A stretch of 64,000 bases of DNA from Streptomyces sp. NRRL F-2664. GTDB taxonomy: Bacteria; Actinomycetota; Actinomycetes; Streptomycetales; Streptomycetaceae. The notes under the pieces are model-generated. The model did no database searches and had not been told where the DNA came from. It saw nothing but the letters and a program-made list of their open reading frames with translations. The stretch lies in NCBI RefSeq assembly GCF_000719345.1, contig NZ_JOFX01000004.1, forward strand, positions 1 through 64,000, given 5' to 3'. This document shows positions 25,651 to 34,110 of the stretch, in pieces. Positions within the stretch are counted from its first letter, which is position 1; each line of letters starts with the position of its first letter. Both the position numbers and the translations under genes were made by a program.

Positions 25651-25951
25651 CCTCCACGTCCAACACGAACTCGTCGTAGGGGGCCTCGTCCGGGTAGGGC
25701 GGCCGGACCTGCGCGAAGCGGATCCTGGCCCGGCGCCCGCCCGGCGGCCGGGCCCGCACGACGTGGACCAGCGCCACGGCTGCCCCGGGCGGCACGGCCT
25801 GCGCCACTGCCGGCCCCGGCGTCACCGACACCGCGTCCGCGTCCCCCGTCACCTGCCAGGTCCACACGTACCCGCGCGCGCCCCGCCCGGTGAGCCGCAG
25901 CTCGTACGGCTCACCGGGGCTCAGGACGACCCTGCGTACCTCCACGCCCAC
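25613..25951 (-). CDS. Chagasin-like (I42) cysteine-protease inhibitor
   Basis: 112-aa single beta-sandwich-type protein. The parts align with chagasin: SPGEPYELRLTGRGARGYVW (chagasin L2 loop ending GY/FxW, residues 26-29) and QVRPPYPDEAPYDEFVLDVEV (RPW-loop counterpart followed by the last strand, about 82-100). The GxGG loop is weak. It lies 9 bp downstream of a papain-family protease gene on the same strand, so it is most likely its cognate inhibitor, co-transcribed and protecting the cytosol. No signal peptide. The 3' end overlaps the DUF418 gene. Family assignment is by motif and context, not by search. Confidence 0.65.
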   Translation of the reverse strand: MGVEVRRVVLSPGEPYELRLTGRGARGYVWTWQVTGDADAVSVTPGPAVAQAVPPGAAVALVHVVRARPPGGRRARIRFAQVRPPYPDEAPYDEFVLDVEVRPGAGGADGAG

Positions 25952-25960
25952 TGCGTCCTC

Positions 25961-27865
25961 TCAGACGGGGCCGATCACCGGCCCTTCGTGCCAGCCCGCG
26001 CCGTCGCGCCAGTAGTGCTGGAGGCGGCGGTCGGTGCGCAGGACGACGACTTCCAGGTTGAACCCGAAGCTGCCCTGGAGCATCCCGGTGACCGCGGCGA
26101 CGTCGTGCCCGAAGACCGCGCTGCGCCGCCAGGGGGAGCCGCCCGCGTTGCCGCGCCACCAGTGCTCGACCCGGCCGCCGGCGACCCCCACGCACAGCTC
26201 GTAGTTCCCGGCGGTGTCCTCGTCGGCGGCCCCGTACTGGCCCTCGATCAGGCAGGGCGCGGAGGTGGCGGGCGTACCGCTGCCGAACACCTCGCCGGCG
26301 TGCCAGGCGAAGCCGTCGGGGTCGTCGCGCCACCACAGCTGCATGCGGCCGTCGCTGCGGGTGGCGACGAGGTCCAGGTGGCGCGAGCGGGTCTGGAGGA
26401 GGGCGGGGCCGTAGTGGGCGACGCCGGAGGCGAAGCGGCCGCCGTCGTTCCAGGTCCAGGGGGCGCCGTTGATCCGCCACCAGTGGTTGAGCCGGCCGTC
26501 GGCGGTGCGGACGACCACCTCGAAGTTGCCGGGCTTGCCGTAGTCGCTCTGGATGAACGCCGGGGTGGAGCCGACGGCCGCGTCCCCGGGGCCGAAGACC
26601 CCGCCGTCGCGCCACACGCCGGCGGACTGCTCGTAGTACCAGTGGCGCAGCCGGCCGCCCGTGGTCACGTGCAGGGACTCCATGTTGCGGTTGTAGGTGG
26701 TGCCGGTGAAGGCGGGCTGGCCGGACGCGTCGTTCGCGAACGCGTCGGCGCGCGCCCACGCGAACGGCGCGTCGCCCTCCCGCCACCAGTGCTGGAGGCG
26801 GCCGCCCGCGGTGGTGGCGAGCAGCTCGAAGTTGCGGTGGGCGCGGCCGTTGCCGCTCTCGTAGACGTTGCCGGTGTGCAGGCGCCGCTTGGTCCACGGG
26901 TCGGGATTGGTGCCGTGCAGCCCGCACTTGGCCCAGTGGTCGATGTCGACCTCGCCGTAGGCGATCCGGCCGTACCCGCCGACGTGGTAGCCCGTGCCCC
27001 AGGAGTTTTTGAACAGCCAGCAGCCCGCAGCGTCGTCGTAGCCGACGAGCAGGACGCAGTGGCCGCCCGCGAGCCGGTCGCTGGTGCGGTGGTAGACCCC
27101 GGAGCCGAGGCCGAAGAAGTCGTCGTAGACGTCGAAGCAGGCGGTGAGCGGGCCGACGGTGTCCAGCCACACCTTCTGCTGCTCGACGTCGCCGAGCCGG
27201 ACGTGGCCGGGGATGCGCACGGTACGGCCGCAGCGGTCCCAGCTCGGTGTGTACTCGGCGCGCCAGGCGTCGCGGCGGGCGGCCGGCAGCCCGGCGGGCG
27301 GGGTGCTGTACGGCCAGCAGTCCGGGTCGGCGAGACCGCCGTTGGCCGCGATCCAGTCGAGGGCCGTCTCCGGGTTGCTGCCCTGCCCGCAGCTGCAGCG
27401 CAGCCCGTCGTGGACGTCGCCCTCGGACCGCTCCGCCCATACGGCGTGCTCGATGCGGGTCATGGACTCGACCAGGCCGGCGGCGCCGAAGGCCCAGCAG
27501 GAACCGCACGGGTTCTGGTCCTTGACCTTGGTGATCCACGGCCGGCCCCAGCGGTGGCGCCAGTCCACGGCGGTGGGACGGGCCGCGGGACGGGCCGCGC
27601 CGGCGGACTCGCCCCCGCCCAGCAGGCCGTGGGCGGCGCGGCGCCGGGTCAGGTGCGGATTGCCGCTCGCGTGCCCGACGAGCTCCCGCAGGTCGACCGG
27701 CCCGACGTCCGCGGCCGGCGTCAGGTTCGCCCCGGGCTCCAGGCCGAGCGAGGGACGCGGCACCGGTTCCTCGTCCGCCAGGTGCTCCAGCACCGACCAG
27801 CGCGCCCCCCGCGCGCTGAGCTGCGCGCGCAACTCCCCCGCCGTCTGGACAGACTCCTGCGGCAT
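25961..27865 (-). CDS. Papain-like (C1A) cysteine protease fused to six-repeat propeller
   Basis: 634-aa protein. The C1A peptidase domain (about 98-325) has oxyanion Gln117, nucleophile Cys123 (QNPCGSCWAF), His269 (AGGHCVLLVGYDD) and Asn287 (FKNSWGTGY), so it should be active. A short N-terminal region with VDLRELVG may act as a propeptide. The C-terminal half (about 345-634) has six repeats of about 50 residues with the core GGRLxHWWR, like PLL-type lectin propellers. No signal peptide or membrane anchor is visible. The next gene encodes a chagasin-like inhibitor. Intact papain-type proteases of this architecture are unusual in bacteria. Confidence 0.9.
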   Translation of the reverse strand: MPQESVQTAGELRAQLSARGARWSVLEHLADEEPVPRPSLGLEPGANLTPAADVGPVDLRELVGHASGNPHLTRRRAAHGLLGGGESAGAARPAARPTAVDWRHRWGRPWITKVKDQNPCGSCWAFGAAGLVESMTRIEHAVWAERSEGDVHDGLRCSCGQGSNPETALDWIAANGGLADPDCWPYSTPPAGLPAARRDAWRAEYTPSWDRCGRTVRIPGHVRLGDVEQQKVWLDTVGPLTACFDVYDDFFGLGSGVYHRTSDRLAGGHCVLLVGYDDAAGCWLFKNSWGTGYHVGGYGRIAYGEVDIDHWAKCGLHGTNPDPWTKRRLHTGNVYESGNGRAHRNFELLATTAGGRLQHWWREGDAPFAWARADAFANDASGQPAFTGTTYNRNMESLHVTTGGRLRHWYYEQSAGVWRDGGVFGPGDAAVGSTPAFIQSDYGKPGNFEVVVRTADGRLNHWWRINGAPWTWNDGGRFASGVAHYGPALLQTRSRHLDLVATRSDGRMQLWWRDDPDGFAWHAGEVFGSGTPATSAPCLIEGQYGAADEDTAGNYELCVGVAGGRVEHWWRGNAGGSPWRRSAVFGHDVAAVTGMLQGSFGFNLEVVVLRTDRRLQHYWRDGAGWHEGPVIGPV

Positions 27866-28113
27866 GGCGGCCCCCCAGCTGCAACCGTTCGGATCCGAGA
27901 CCGGGGAGCGTCCCTCTCCCGCCGGGCCCCGTCAAGGGGGTCCGCACGGTCGCACGACGGCACACGGGGGGCATGCCCTGCATCCCGCCGGACACGCCGA
28001 ACCGCCCTACGCCGCAACGCACTCGACGGGGTTGCCGCCTCCGCGGACTGCGCTGCCCGCGGGAGCGGGAACGGGCCGGTCCGAGCCGGAAGTGCGGCGT
28101 ATAAGGTCCCCGT

Positions 28114-29319
28114 ATGGGCACCTGGATCGCGCCGAGCGTCATCGAAAGAGAGCTGTACGAGGCCAAGACGGCCGGCGACTGGGCCGCGTACTTCGACGTG
28201 CTGGCGCGCGCCCAGCTCTACCTGGCGCAGCCCCGCGTACAGGCCGACGCGCACCCCGACTCGGTCTTCTTCCACGCCACCCCTGACCGGATGCTCGTCG
28301 TCCGCACCGCGGGCATGCTGCCCGCGCCCACGCCCGAGACCGTCTTCGAATCCCGCAGCCTGGGCTGGTTCTCCAAGGTGTGGGCCGCCGACGACCCCGC
28401 CTTCCTCGCCGTGAACCCGGGCTCGCCCGCCGAGGCCTACCTCACCACCACCCCCGCCGACCTGGCCCGCTGGCGCGCGCACGCGGATGCCGCACCCGGC
28501 TACGGCCTGCCCGAGGGCAGGGTCCACGCCCTGTTCACCGGGGGGCCGCTGCACGGGGACATCGCGCACGGCCTCGCCGTAGGCGGGCATCTCGCCGTCA
28601 CGAACGGCGAGTTCTGGAACGCGCTCGCCTACCACGGCAGCGGCTACCGGCACGAGCGCCGCCGCGTCGCGAAGAGTTGGGGCATCACCGACCGCGCCGA
28701 CTGGCTCGCCACGCTGGAGCAGCTCCTGAGCGCCTCGGTCGTCAGCCCGGTCTGGGAGTTCGCGCTGCGCGTCCGCCGCGTCCTCGCCTCCGACTTCGCG
28801 GGACCCGTGGACGTGGAGCACTGGCGGCACGCCGCCGAGGCGAGCATGCGCCGCAACGCCGAGCGCTCCGCCGAACCGCAGCTCACCCCCGACGGGGTCA
28901 CCGTCGCCCGGCCGCGCCCGGCCGCCGAGGTCGAGGGGGAGATAGCCGGCGTCAGACGCCTCATAGGCAGGATCGCCCGCTACGAGCAGCGCTTCCGGGC
29001 CGACGGCCTGCTCCCCGAGGACGGCTGGGTCCGCTCCGTCGAGGCCTGGGACCTCGGCCGTGCCTCCCAGATGGCCCGCTGGGGCATCGGCTGCCGCTAC
29101 GGCACCCTGCACGAGGCGGAGAAGGCCGTCCTGCGCGCCGGGGAGTCGGCCCGCCTGACGTACCGCTCGTGGGAGGAGTTCTCCGCCGGGTACGTGCTCG
29201 GCCGGTGCCTGCACTTCGACGAGGAGGAGTTCGGCACCTGGTACACCGGCGCCCTCGCCGCCCACGTCACGCTGACCACCGACCCCGCGAGCCCCTGGCG
29301 CAACATCCCTTGGAAGTGA
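28114..29319 (+). CDS. DUF1266 domain protein with SseB-like N-terminus
   Basis: 401-aa soluble protein. The N-terminal part (about 1-125) resembles an SseB-type domain; the C-terminal part (about 175-400) matches DUF1266, with WGITDRADWLATLEQLL, EAWDLGRASQMARWGIGCRYG and SWEEFSAGYVLGRCLHFD. DUF1266 proteins are common in Streptomyces and enterics without a known function. ATG at 28114; divergent from the protease gene across about 250 bp that holds no evident gene. Confidence 0.83.
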   Translation: MGTWIAPSVIERELYEAKTAGDWAAYFDVLARAQLYLAQPRVQADAHPDSVFFHATPDRMLVVRTAGMLPAPTPETVFESRSLGWFSKVWAADDPAFLAVNPGSPAEAYLTTTPADLARWRAHADAAPGYGLPEGRVHALFTGGPLHGDIAHGLAVGGHLAVTNGEFWNALAYHGSGYRHERRRVAKSWGITDRADWLATLEQLLSASVVSPVWEFALRVRRVLASDFAGPVDVEHWRHAAEASMRRNAERSAEPQLTPDGVTVARPRPAAEVEGEIAGVRRLIGRIARYEQRFRADGLLPEDGWVRSVEAWDLGRASQMARWGIGCRYGTLHEAEKAVLRAGESARLTYRSWEEFSAGYVLGRCLHFDEEEFGTWYTGALAAHVTLTTDPASPWRNIPWK

Positions 29320-29393
29320 CCGACATCGGGTAGTCGGGGCCCCGCCCGCAATGCGCCCGCGGCGGGCCCGGCACGCCACTTAGCCTCAGTTTC

Positions 29394-29810
29394 ATGACTG
29401 TTGAGCTGAACGAGACCGTACGGGGCCTGCTCGACGCCCCGCACCCCGCCGTCCTGTCGACGATCAACCCGGACGGCAGTCCGCAGAGTTCCGTGATCTG
29501 GGTGACCCGCGACGGCGGCGACCTGCTGATCTCCACCGAGCAGGGCCGCCGCAAGGAGCGCAACATCGCCCGCGACGCCCGGGTCGGCCTGACCGTCTTC
29601 GACCTGGCCAACCCCTTCCTCTACGCGGAAATCCGCGGCACCGCCACCGTCACCGAGGACGTCGGCCGGGCGGTGGCCGTCCGCATCGCCGAGGAGTACC
29701 TGGGCCCGGGCGCCGGCAAGGAGTACCAGGACGCCCCGCCCGAGGCCGTCCGCGTGGTCGTCCGCGTCACCCCGACGAAGGTCCTCGGCAACGCCGCCCG
29801 CCAGGACTGA
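29394..29810 (+). CDS. F420-dependent PPOX-class oxidoreductase (TIGR03618 type)
   Basis: 138-aa split-barrel flavin/deazaflavin-binding protein. Typical features: HPAVLSTINPDGSPQSSVIWV near the N-terminus, GGDLLISTEQGRRKERNIARD, and LYAEIRGTATVTED. Members bind F420 (sometimes FMN or heme) and reduce diverse small molecules; substrate unknown. ATG at 29394, monocistronic, convergent with the next gene. Confidence 0.87.
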   Translation: MTVELNETVRGLLDAPHPAVLSTINPDGSPQSSVIWVTRDGGDLLISTEQGRRKERNIARDARVGLTVFDLANPFLYAEIRGTATVTEDVGRAVAVRIAEEYLGPGAGKEYQDAPPEAVRVVVRVTPTKVLGNAARQD

Positions 29811-29829
29811 GGCGGTCGTACGTCCCCTC

Positions 29830-30594
29830 CTAGGGGAGGAGGCCCCTGACCTGCGTCCAAGCATCGATCGCCCGCGTCTGGACGGCGTGGTCCGGGAGGT
29901 GGGGGCGCAGCGCCGTCAGCCAGGGGATCACCGACTTGATGCGGCGCAGATGGCCGATGCGGTGGTGGGGGAGGTCGCGCCAGACGCGGCCCTGGGCGGC
30001 CGCCTGGGCGGGGGTCAGGTCGATCAGCGCCAGCAGGTCGCGGCACAGGGCCGCCGGGTCGTCGTCGTGGTCCGGCCCGAACCGCTCGATCAAGTAGAAC
30101 CGTACGACGGCCAGTTCGGGGGCGGCGGCCAGGTCGGGCGTTGCCTCGGCGCGGGCGCAGCGGCGGGTGGCGGCCAGCGCGATCCGGCCCCAGCGCAGCC
30201 GGACCGCGTCGGGGAGCCGGTCGTCGCGCATCCGCACGCCGGCCAGGACGCGCAGGGTCCGCGGGTGGGGTTCGTCGCCCAGCGGTGGGTCGGTGGCCAG
30301 CCAGGCCTCCAGGTCCTGCAGCGCGTGCCCGCCGGGCGGCACGGAGGTGAGCACCTGCCCGGGGGAGAGCAGCGCGACCATGGCGCCCGTGAAGTGCACC
30401 GTCGCGGTGTGCCCGGCGCCGAAGGAGCCGACGGGCCGTCCGTTCCGCTCGATGCGCTGCAGTCCCAGCCTGGCGTCGCCGGCGGCGTAGACCTGGCCGG
30501 CGCGCGCCGTCCCGCCGATGCAGCGGACCACGCAGACGCCGCCCGTGACGTCGGCCTCGTCGACGGAGTAGACCTGCAGCTCGGCGATGGACAC
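29830..30594 (-). CDS. Hypothetical protein with EF-Tu-like beta-barrel start
   Basis: 254-aa protein not recognised beyond its N-terminus. Residues about 1-85 (AELQVYSVDEADVTGGVCVV, GTARAGQVYAAGDARLGLQR, GRPVGSFGAGHTATVHFTG) look like a translation-factor domain-II type barrel. The remainder is helical and Arg-rich. No membrane segment. Seems conserved-type Streptomyces protein; role unknown. Confidence 0.6.
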   Translation of the reverse strand: MSIAELQVYSVDEADVTGGVCVVRCIGGTARAGQVYAAGDARLGLQRIERNGRPVGSFGAGHTATVHFTGAMVALLSPGQVLTSVPPGGHALQDLEAWLATDPPLGDEPHPRTLRVLAGVRMRDDRLPDAVRLRWGRIALAATRRCARAEATPDLAAAPELAVVRFYLIERFGPDHDDDPAALCRDLLALIDLTPAQAAAQGRVWRDLPHHRIGHLRRIKSVIPWLTALRPHLPDHAVQTRAIDAWTQVRGLLP

Positions 30595-30649
30595 CCCGAC
30601 CCCCTTCCCCGCGCGGCAGGTTACCTCGCGGGGAAGGGCCGGCCCCGTA

Positions 30650-31606
30650 TCAGCGGGCGGGGGCCTCCAGGACGAGGCGGATCTCGGTCACGTCGTAGCC
30701 GGCGCGGTCGAACGCGGCGGCCATCGGCAGGTTCACGGTGTCCGTGGTCGCGGTGATCCGCTCGGCGCCCTGGGAGGCGTGGAAGCGGGTGATCTCGGCG
30801 AGGATCTCGTCGATAAGACCGTGGCCGCGCTGCTCCGGTACGACGCCCAGGTAGCCGACGTTGCGGTGGTACGGGGTCGCCGAGGGGATGGCCAGGCCGG
30901 CGAGCCTGCCGTCCGGGAGGTGGGCGAGGCGCCACCACGCGCGCTCGCCGGGGCAGTCGAGGTAGAACTGGACGTCCTCGCGCGCCAGTCGTTGCGCGTC
31001 CATCGACTGGAGCTCCGTCTGCGTGTGCAGGTCGAGGCTGCCGTCGGACAGCCGGACGAACGCGTCGAGGAACTCCTCGTCCGTGCCGTCGCGGAAGACG
31101 AGCCGGCCGGTGGGCGCCGGCGTCCCGGCAGTCGGCGTCCACTCGTAGCGCAGGCGTTCGATCTCGCGCGTCAGGCCGGTCCTGGACGCGGCCTCCCGAC
31201 GCCAGGCGACCGCCGCGGCGAGGTCCGGCTCCTCGCGCCAGCCGCGGGGCAGGGAGATGTTGTAGGACGGCAGCGCGCCGAAGGCGGCGTGGCCGGCCGC
31301 GAGCAGCCCGGCGGCGACGGCGGCCGGGTCGGCCACGGAGGCCCTGACCTGCAGGCAGTCCAGCGCGATGGGCTGCTCGCTGTCGGCGCGGCCCCACCAC
31401 AGGGCGCGGGCCAGGACCCGGCCGTCCCCGTCCTCGGCGAACCAGGTCCACTCGGGGCGGAACCGGTTCCCCTCCAACTCCTCACGGATCCTGTCGGCGG
31501 TCAGGGCGGGGACGGGGCCGTCGGCCGAGTAGGCGGCGGCGCGGTCCAGGTCTGCGGGGTCTGCGGTGGCAGCGCGAAAGAGCATTCGGCGATGATCACA
31601 CTCCAC
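30650..31606 (-). CDS. GNAT N-acetyltransferase
   Basis: 318-aa protein with two GNAT-like halves. The C-terminal half has the acetyl-CoA loop in GYLGVVPEQRGHGLIDEILAEI (Q/RxxGxG/A) and the following AAAFDRAGYDV; the N-terminal half is degenerate. GTG at 31606 gives MECDHRRM; an ATG seven codons in (31585) is an alternative. Follows the bkdC1 terminator on the same strand, so it should have its own promoter. Substrate unknown. Confidence 0.8.
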   Translation of the reverse strand: MECDHRRMLFRAATADPADLDRAAAYSADGPVPALTADRIREELEGNRFRPEWTWFAEDGDGRVLARALWWGRADSEQPIALDCLQVRASVADPAAVAAGLLAAGHAAFGALPSYNISLPRGWREEPDLAAAVAWRREAASRTGLTREIERLRYEWTPTAGTPAPTGRLVFRDGTDEEFLDAFVRLSDGSLDLHTQTELQSMDAQRLAREDVQFYLDCPGERAWWRLAHLPDGRLAGLAIPSATPYHRNVGYLGVVPEQRGHGLIDEILAEITRFHASQGAERITATTDTVNLPMAAAFDRAGYDVTEIRLVLEAPAR

Positions 31607-31647
31607 CCGTCGGCCGGACCAGGCAATTCTGGTCCCGCAACGGCCGA

Positions 31648-31676
31648 CGGCCGGCCTCCGCGGGGGAGGCCGGCCG
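31648..31676 (-). terminator. Terminator of the bkdABC-1 operon
   Basis: A perfect 12-bp stem (31648-31659 with 31665-31676) and a 5-nt loop lie about 20 bp beyond the bkdC1 stop, before the GNAT gene. Confidence 0.7.
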
Positions 31677-31697
31677 CCGGCTGCGTACGCGTGCCGG

Positions 31698-33116
31698 CTA
31701 CGACCAGGTGATCAGCCGGCGCGGGTGCTCCAGGACCGCCGCGATGTCGGCCAGGAACTTCGAGCCGAGCTCGCCGTCGATGAGGCGGTGGTCGAACGAC
31801 AGGGCCAGGGTGGTGACCTGGCGCGGCTTGACCTTGCCCTTGTGGACCCACGGCTGGAGCTTGATCGCTCCGACCGCGAGGATCGCGGACTCGCCCGGGT
31901 TCAGGATGGGCGTACCGGTGTCGACGCCGAAGACGCCGACGTTGGTGATGGTGATCGTGCCGTTCTGCATGTCCGCCGGGGAGGTCTTGCCGTCGCGGGC
32001 CGTGGCGACCAGCGAGGACAGGGACTCCGACAGCTCGCCCAGGGTCTTGGCGTGGGCGTCCTTGATGTTCGGGACGATCAGCCCGCGCGGGGTGGCCGCC
32101 GCGATGCCCAGGTTGACGTAGTGCTTGAGCACGATCTCCTGGGCCGCCTCGTCCCAGGACGCGTTGACGTCCGGGTTGCGGCGGATGGCCACGAGGACGG
32201 CCTTCGCGATCAGCAGCAGCGGGTTGATCCGCAGACCGGCGAGGTCCGGGTCGTCCTTGAGCTCCTGGACCAGCTTCATCGTGCGCGTGACGTCGAGCGT
32301 GATGAACTCGGTGACGTGCGGCGCGGTGAAGGCCGAGCCGACCATGGCCTGGGCGGTGACCTTGCGGACGCCCTTGACCGGGATACGGGTCTCCCGGGCC
32401 GACGACTCGACGGTCGGTGCGGGCACGGCGGCCTCGGCCGACGGAGCCTGCGCCGGGGCGGCGGGGGCCGCGGCCGCGGCCTGCGGGGCGATCGCCGCGG
32501 CGGCCGCCGCGTGGACGTCCTCCCGGGTCACGACGCCGCCCTCACCGGTGGCCACCACCGAAGCCAGGTCGATGCCGAGGTCCTTGGCGAGCTTGCGCAC
32601 CGGCGGCTTGGCCAGCGGACGCTCACCGGCCGGCTGCGCCGGGACCGCGGGCAGCACCGGCGCGGCCGGGGCGGCGGGCGCGGCCGTGCCGTTCTGCGCG
32701 GCCGTGGCCGCCGCCTTGCGCGGGCGGCGCTTGGTGGAGGCGGTCGAGACGCCGTAGCCGACCAGAACGGGCTGGCGGGCTTCGGCGGCGGGCTCCCCGG
32801 CCGCCGGAGCGGCCGCCGCGGCGGCCTCGGCGACGGGTGCGGCCGCCGTCTGCACCGGGGCGCCGGCGCCGGCCTCGCCGGTCTGCACCGAGATGATCAC
32901 CTGGCCGACGTCGACCGTGGTGCCCTCCTCGAACAGGAGCGCGTGCACGGTCCCGTCGAACGGGATCGGCAGCTCGACGGCGGCCTTGGCCGTCTCGACC
33001 TCGCAGACGACCTGGCCGTCGGTGACCGTGTCACCGGGCTGGACGTACCACTTGAGGATCTCGGCCTCGGTGAGGCCCTCGCCCACATCGGGCATCTTGA
33101 ATTCGCGGATGGTCAT
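31698..33116 (-). CDS. bkdC: Branched-chain 2-oxo acid dehydrogenase E2 (dihydrolipoamide acyltransferase)
   Basis: 472-aa E2 core subunit. N-terminal lipoyl domain (1-78) with the lipoylated Lys44 in VETAKAAVELP; Ala/Pro linkers; peripheral-subunit-binding domain (about 200-235, PPVRKLAKDLGIDLASV); C-terminal acyltransferase domain with the catalytic signature SFDHRLIDGELG near 440. Transfers branched acyl groups to CoA, giving isobutyryl-, isovaleryl- and 2-methylbutyryl-CoA, used for iso/anteiso fatty acids and polyketide starters. Third gene of the operon, 13 bp after bkdB. No E3 gene is present, so lipoamide dehydrogenase must come from elsewhere. Confidence 0.93.
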   Translation of the reverse strand: MTIREFKMPDVGEGLTEAEILKWYVQPGDTVTDGQVVCEVETAKAAVELPIPFDGTVHALLFEEGTTVDVGQVIISVQTGEAGAGAPVQTAAAPVAEAAAAAAPAAGEPAAEARQPVLVGYGVSTASTKRRPRKAAATAAQNGTAAPAAPAAPVLPAVPAQPAGERPLAKPPVRKLAKDLGIDLASVVATGEGGVVTREDVHAAAAAAIAPQAAAAAPAAPAQAPSAEAAVPAPTVESSARETRIPVKGVRKVTAQAMVGSAFTAPHVTEFITLDVTRTMKLVQELKDDPDLAGLRINPLLLIAKAVLVAIRRNPDVNASWDEAAQEIVLKHYVNLGIAAATPRGLIVPNIKDAHAKTLGELSESLSSLVATARDGKTSPADMQNGTITITNVGVFGVDTGTPILNPGESAILAVGAIKLQPWVHKGKVKPRQVTTLALSFDHRLIDGELGSKFLADIAAVLEHPRRLITWS

Positions 33117-33129
33117 GGAACGTGGCTCC

Positions 33130-34110
33130 TCAGTACGCCAGCGAGCGGTCGACGGCGTCGAGCACCCGGTCCAGGCCCGGCAGGTACTCGTCCTCCAGGC
33201 GGGCCGGCGGGTACGGGGTGTGGAAGCCGCCCACGCGCAGCACCGGCGCCTCCAGGTGGTAGAAGCACCGCTCCGTGATGCGGGCGGCGATCTCCGAGCC
33301 CACGCCGAGGAAGACCGGCGCCTCGTGGACGACCACGAGCCGGCGGGTCTTCTCCACCGAGGTCTGGATTCCGTCGAAGTCGACCGGGGACATGGAGCGC
33401 AGGTCCAGGACCTCGACCGACTTGCCCTCCTCGGCGGCCGCGGCCGCCGCCTCCAGGCAGACCTTCACCATGGGGCCGTAGGCGGCCAGGGTGAGGTCGG
33501 CGCCCTCGCGCACCACGCGCGACCTGTGCAGCTCGCCGGGGATGGCCTCGGTGTCGACCTCGCCCTTGTCCCAGTAGCGGCGCTTCGGCTCGAAGAAGAT
33601 CACCGGGTCGTCGCTGAGGATCGCCTGCTGGAGCATCCAGTAGGCGTCGCTCGCGTTCGACGGGGAGACCACCTTCAGGCCCGCGACGTGCGCGAAGAGC
33701 GCCTCCGGGGACTCCGAGTGGTGCTCGACCGCGCCGATCGCGCCGCCGTACGGGATGCGCACGACGACCGGCAGCTTGATCTTGCCCAGGGCCCGCGCGT
33801 GCATCTTCGCGAGCTGCGTGACGATCTGGTCGTACGCCGGGAAGACGAAGCCGTCGAACTGGATCTCGACGACCGGCCGGTAGCCGCGCAGGGCCAGGCC
33901 GATGGCGGTGCCGACGATGCCCGACTCGGCGAGCGGGGTGTCGATGACCCGCTCCTCGCCGAAGTCCTTCTGCAGGCCGTCGGTGATCCGGAAGACACCG
34001 CCCAGCTTGCCGACGTCCTCGCCCATGATCAGGACCTTCGGGTCCTGCTCCAGGGCCTTGCGCAGCGACTCGTTGAGCGCTTTCGCGATCGACATCTTCT
34101 CGACAGCCAT
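33130..34110 (-). CDS. bkdB: Branched-chain 2-oxo acid dehydrogenase E1 beta
   Basis: 326-aa TPP-dependent decarboxylase beta subunit (MAVEKMSIAKALNESLRKAL...). Transketolase-like domains with the conserved GEDVGKLGGVFRITDGLQ, DTPLAESGIVGTAIGLALRG and IPYGGAIGAVEHHSES. ATG at 34110 overlaps the E1 alpha stop by one base (TGATG), so the two subunits are translationally coupled and made in equal amounts. About 57 % the same visible motifs as the second copy at 51624-52643. Confidence 0.94.
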   Translation of the reverse strand: MAVEKMSIAKALNESLRKALEQDPKVLIMGEDVGKLGGVFRITDGLQKDFGEERVIDTPLAESGIVGTAIGLALRGYRPVVEIQFDGFVFPAYDQIVTQLAKMHARALGKIKLPVVVRIPYGGAIGAVEHHSESPEALFAHVAGLKVVSPSNASDAYWMLQQAILSDDPVIFFEPKRRYWDKGEVDTEAIPGELHRSRVVREGADLTLAAYGPMVKVCLEAAAAAAEEGKSVEVLDLRSMSPVDFDGIQTSVEKTRRLVVVHEAPVFLGVGSEIAARITERCFYHLEAPVLRVGGFHTPYPPARLEDEYLPGLDRVLDAVDRSLAY

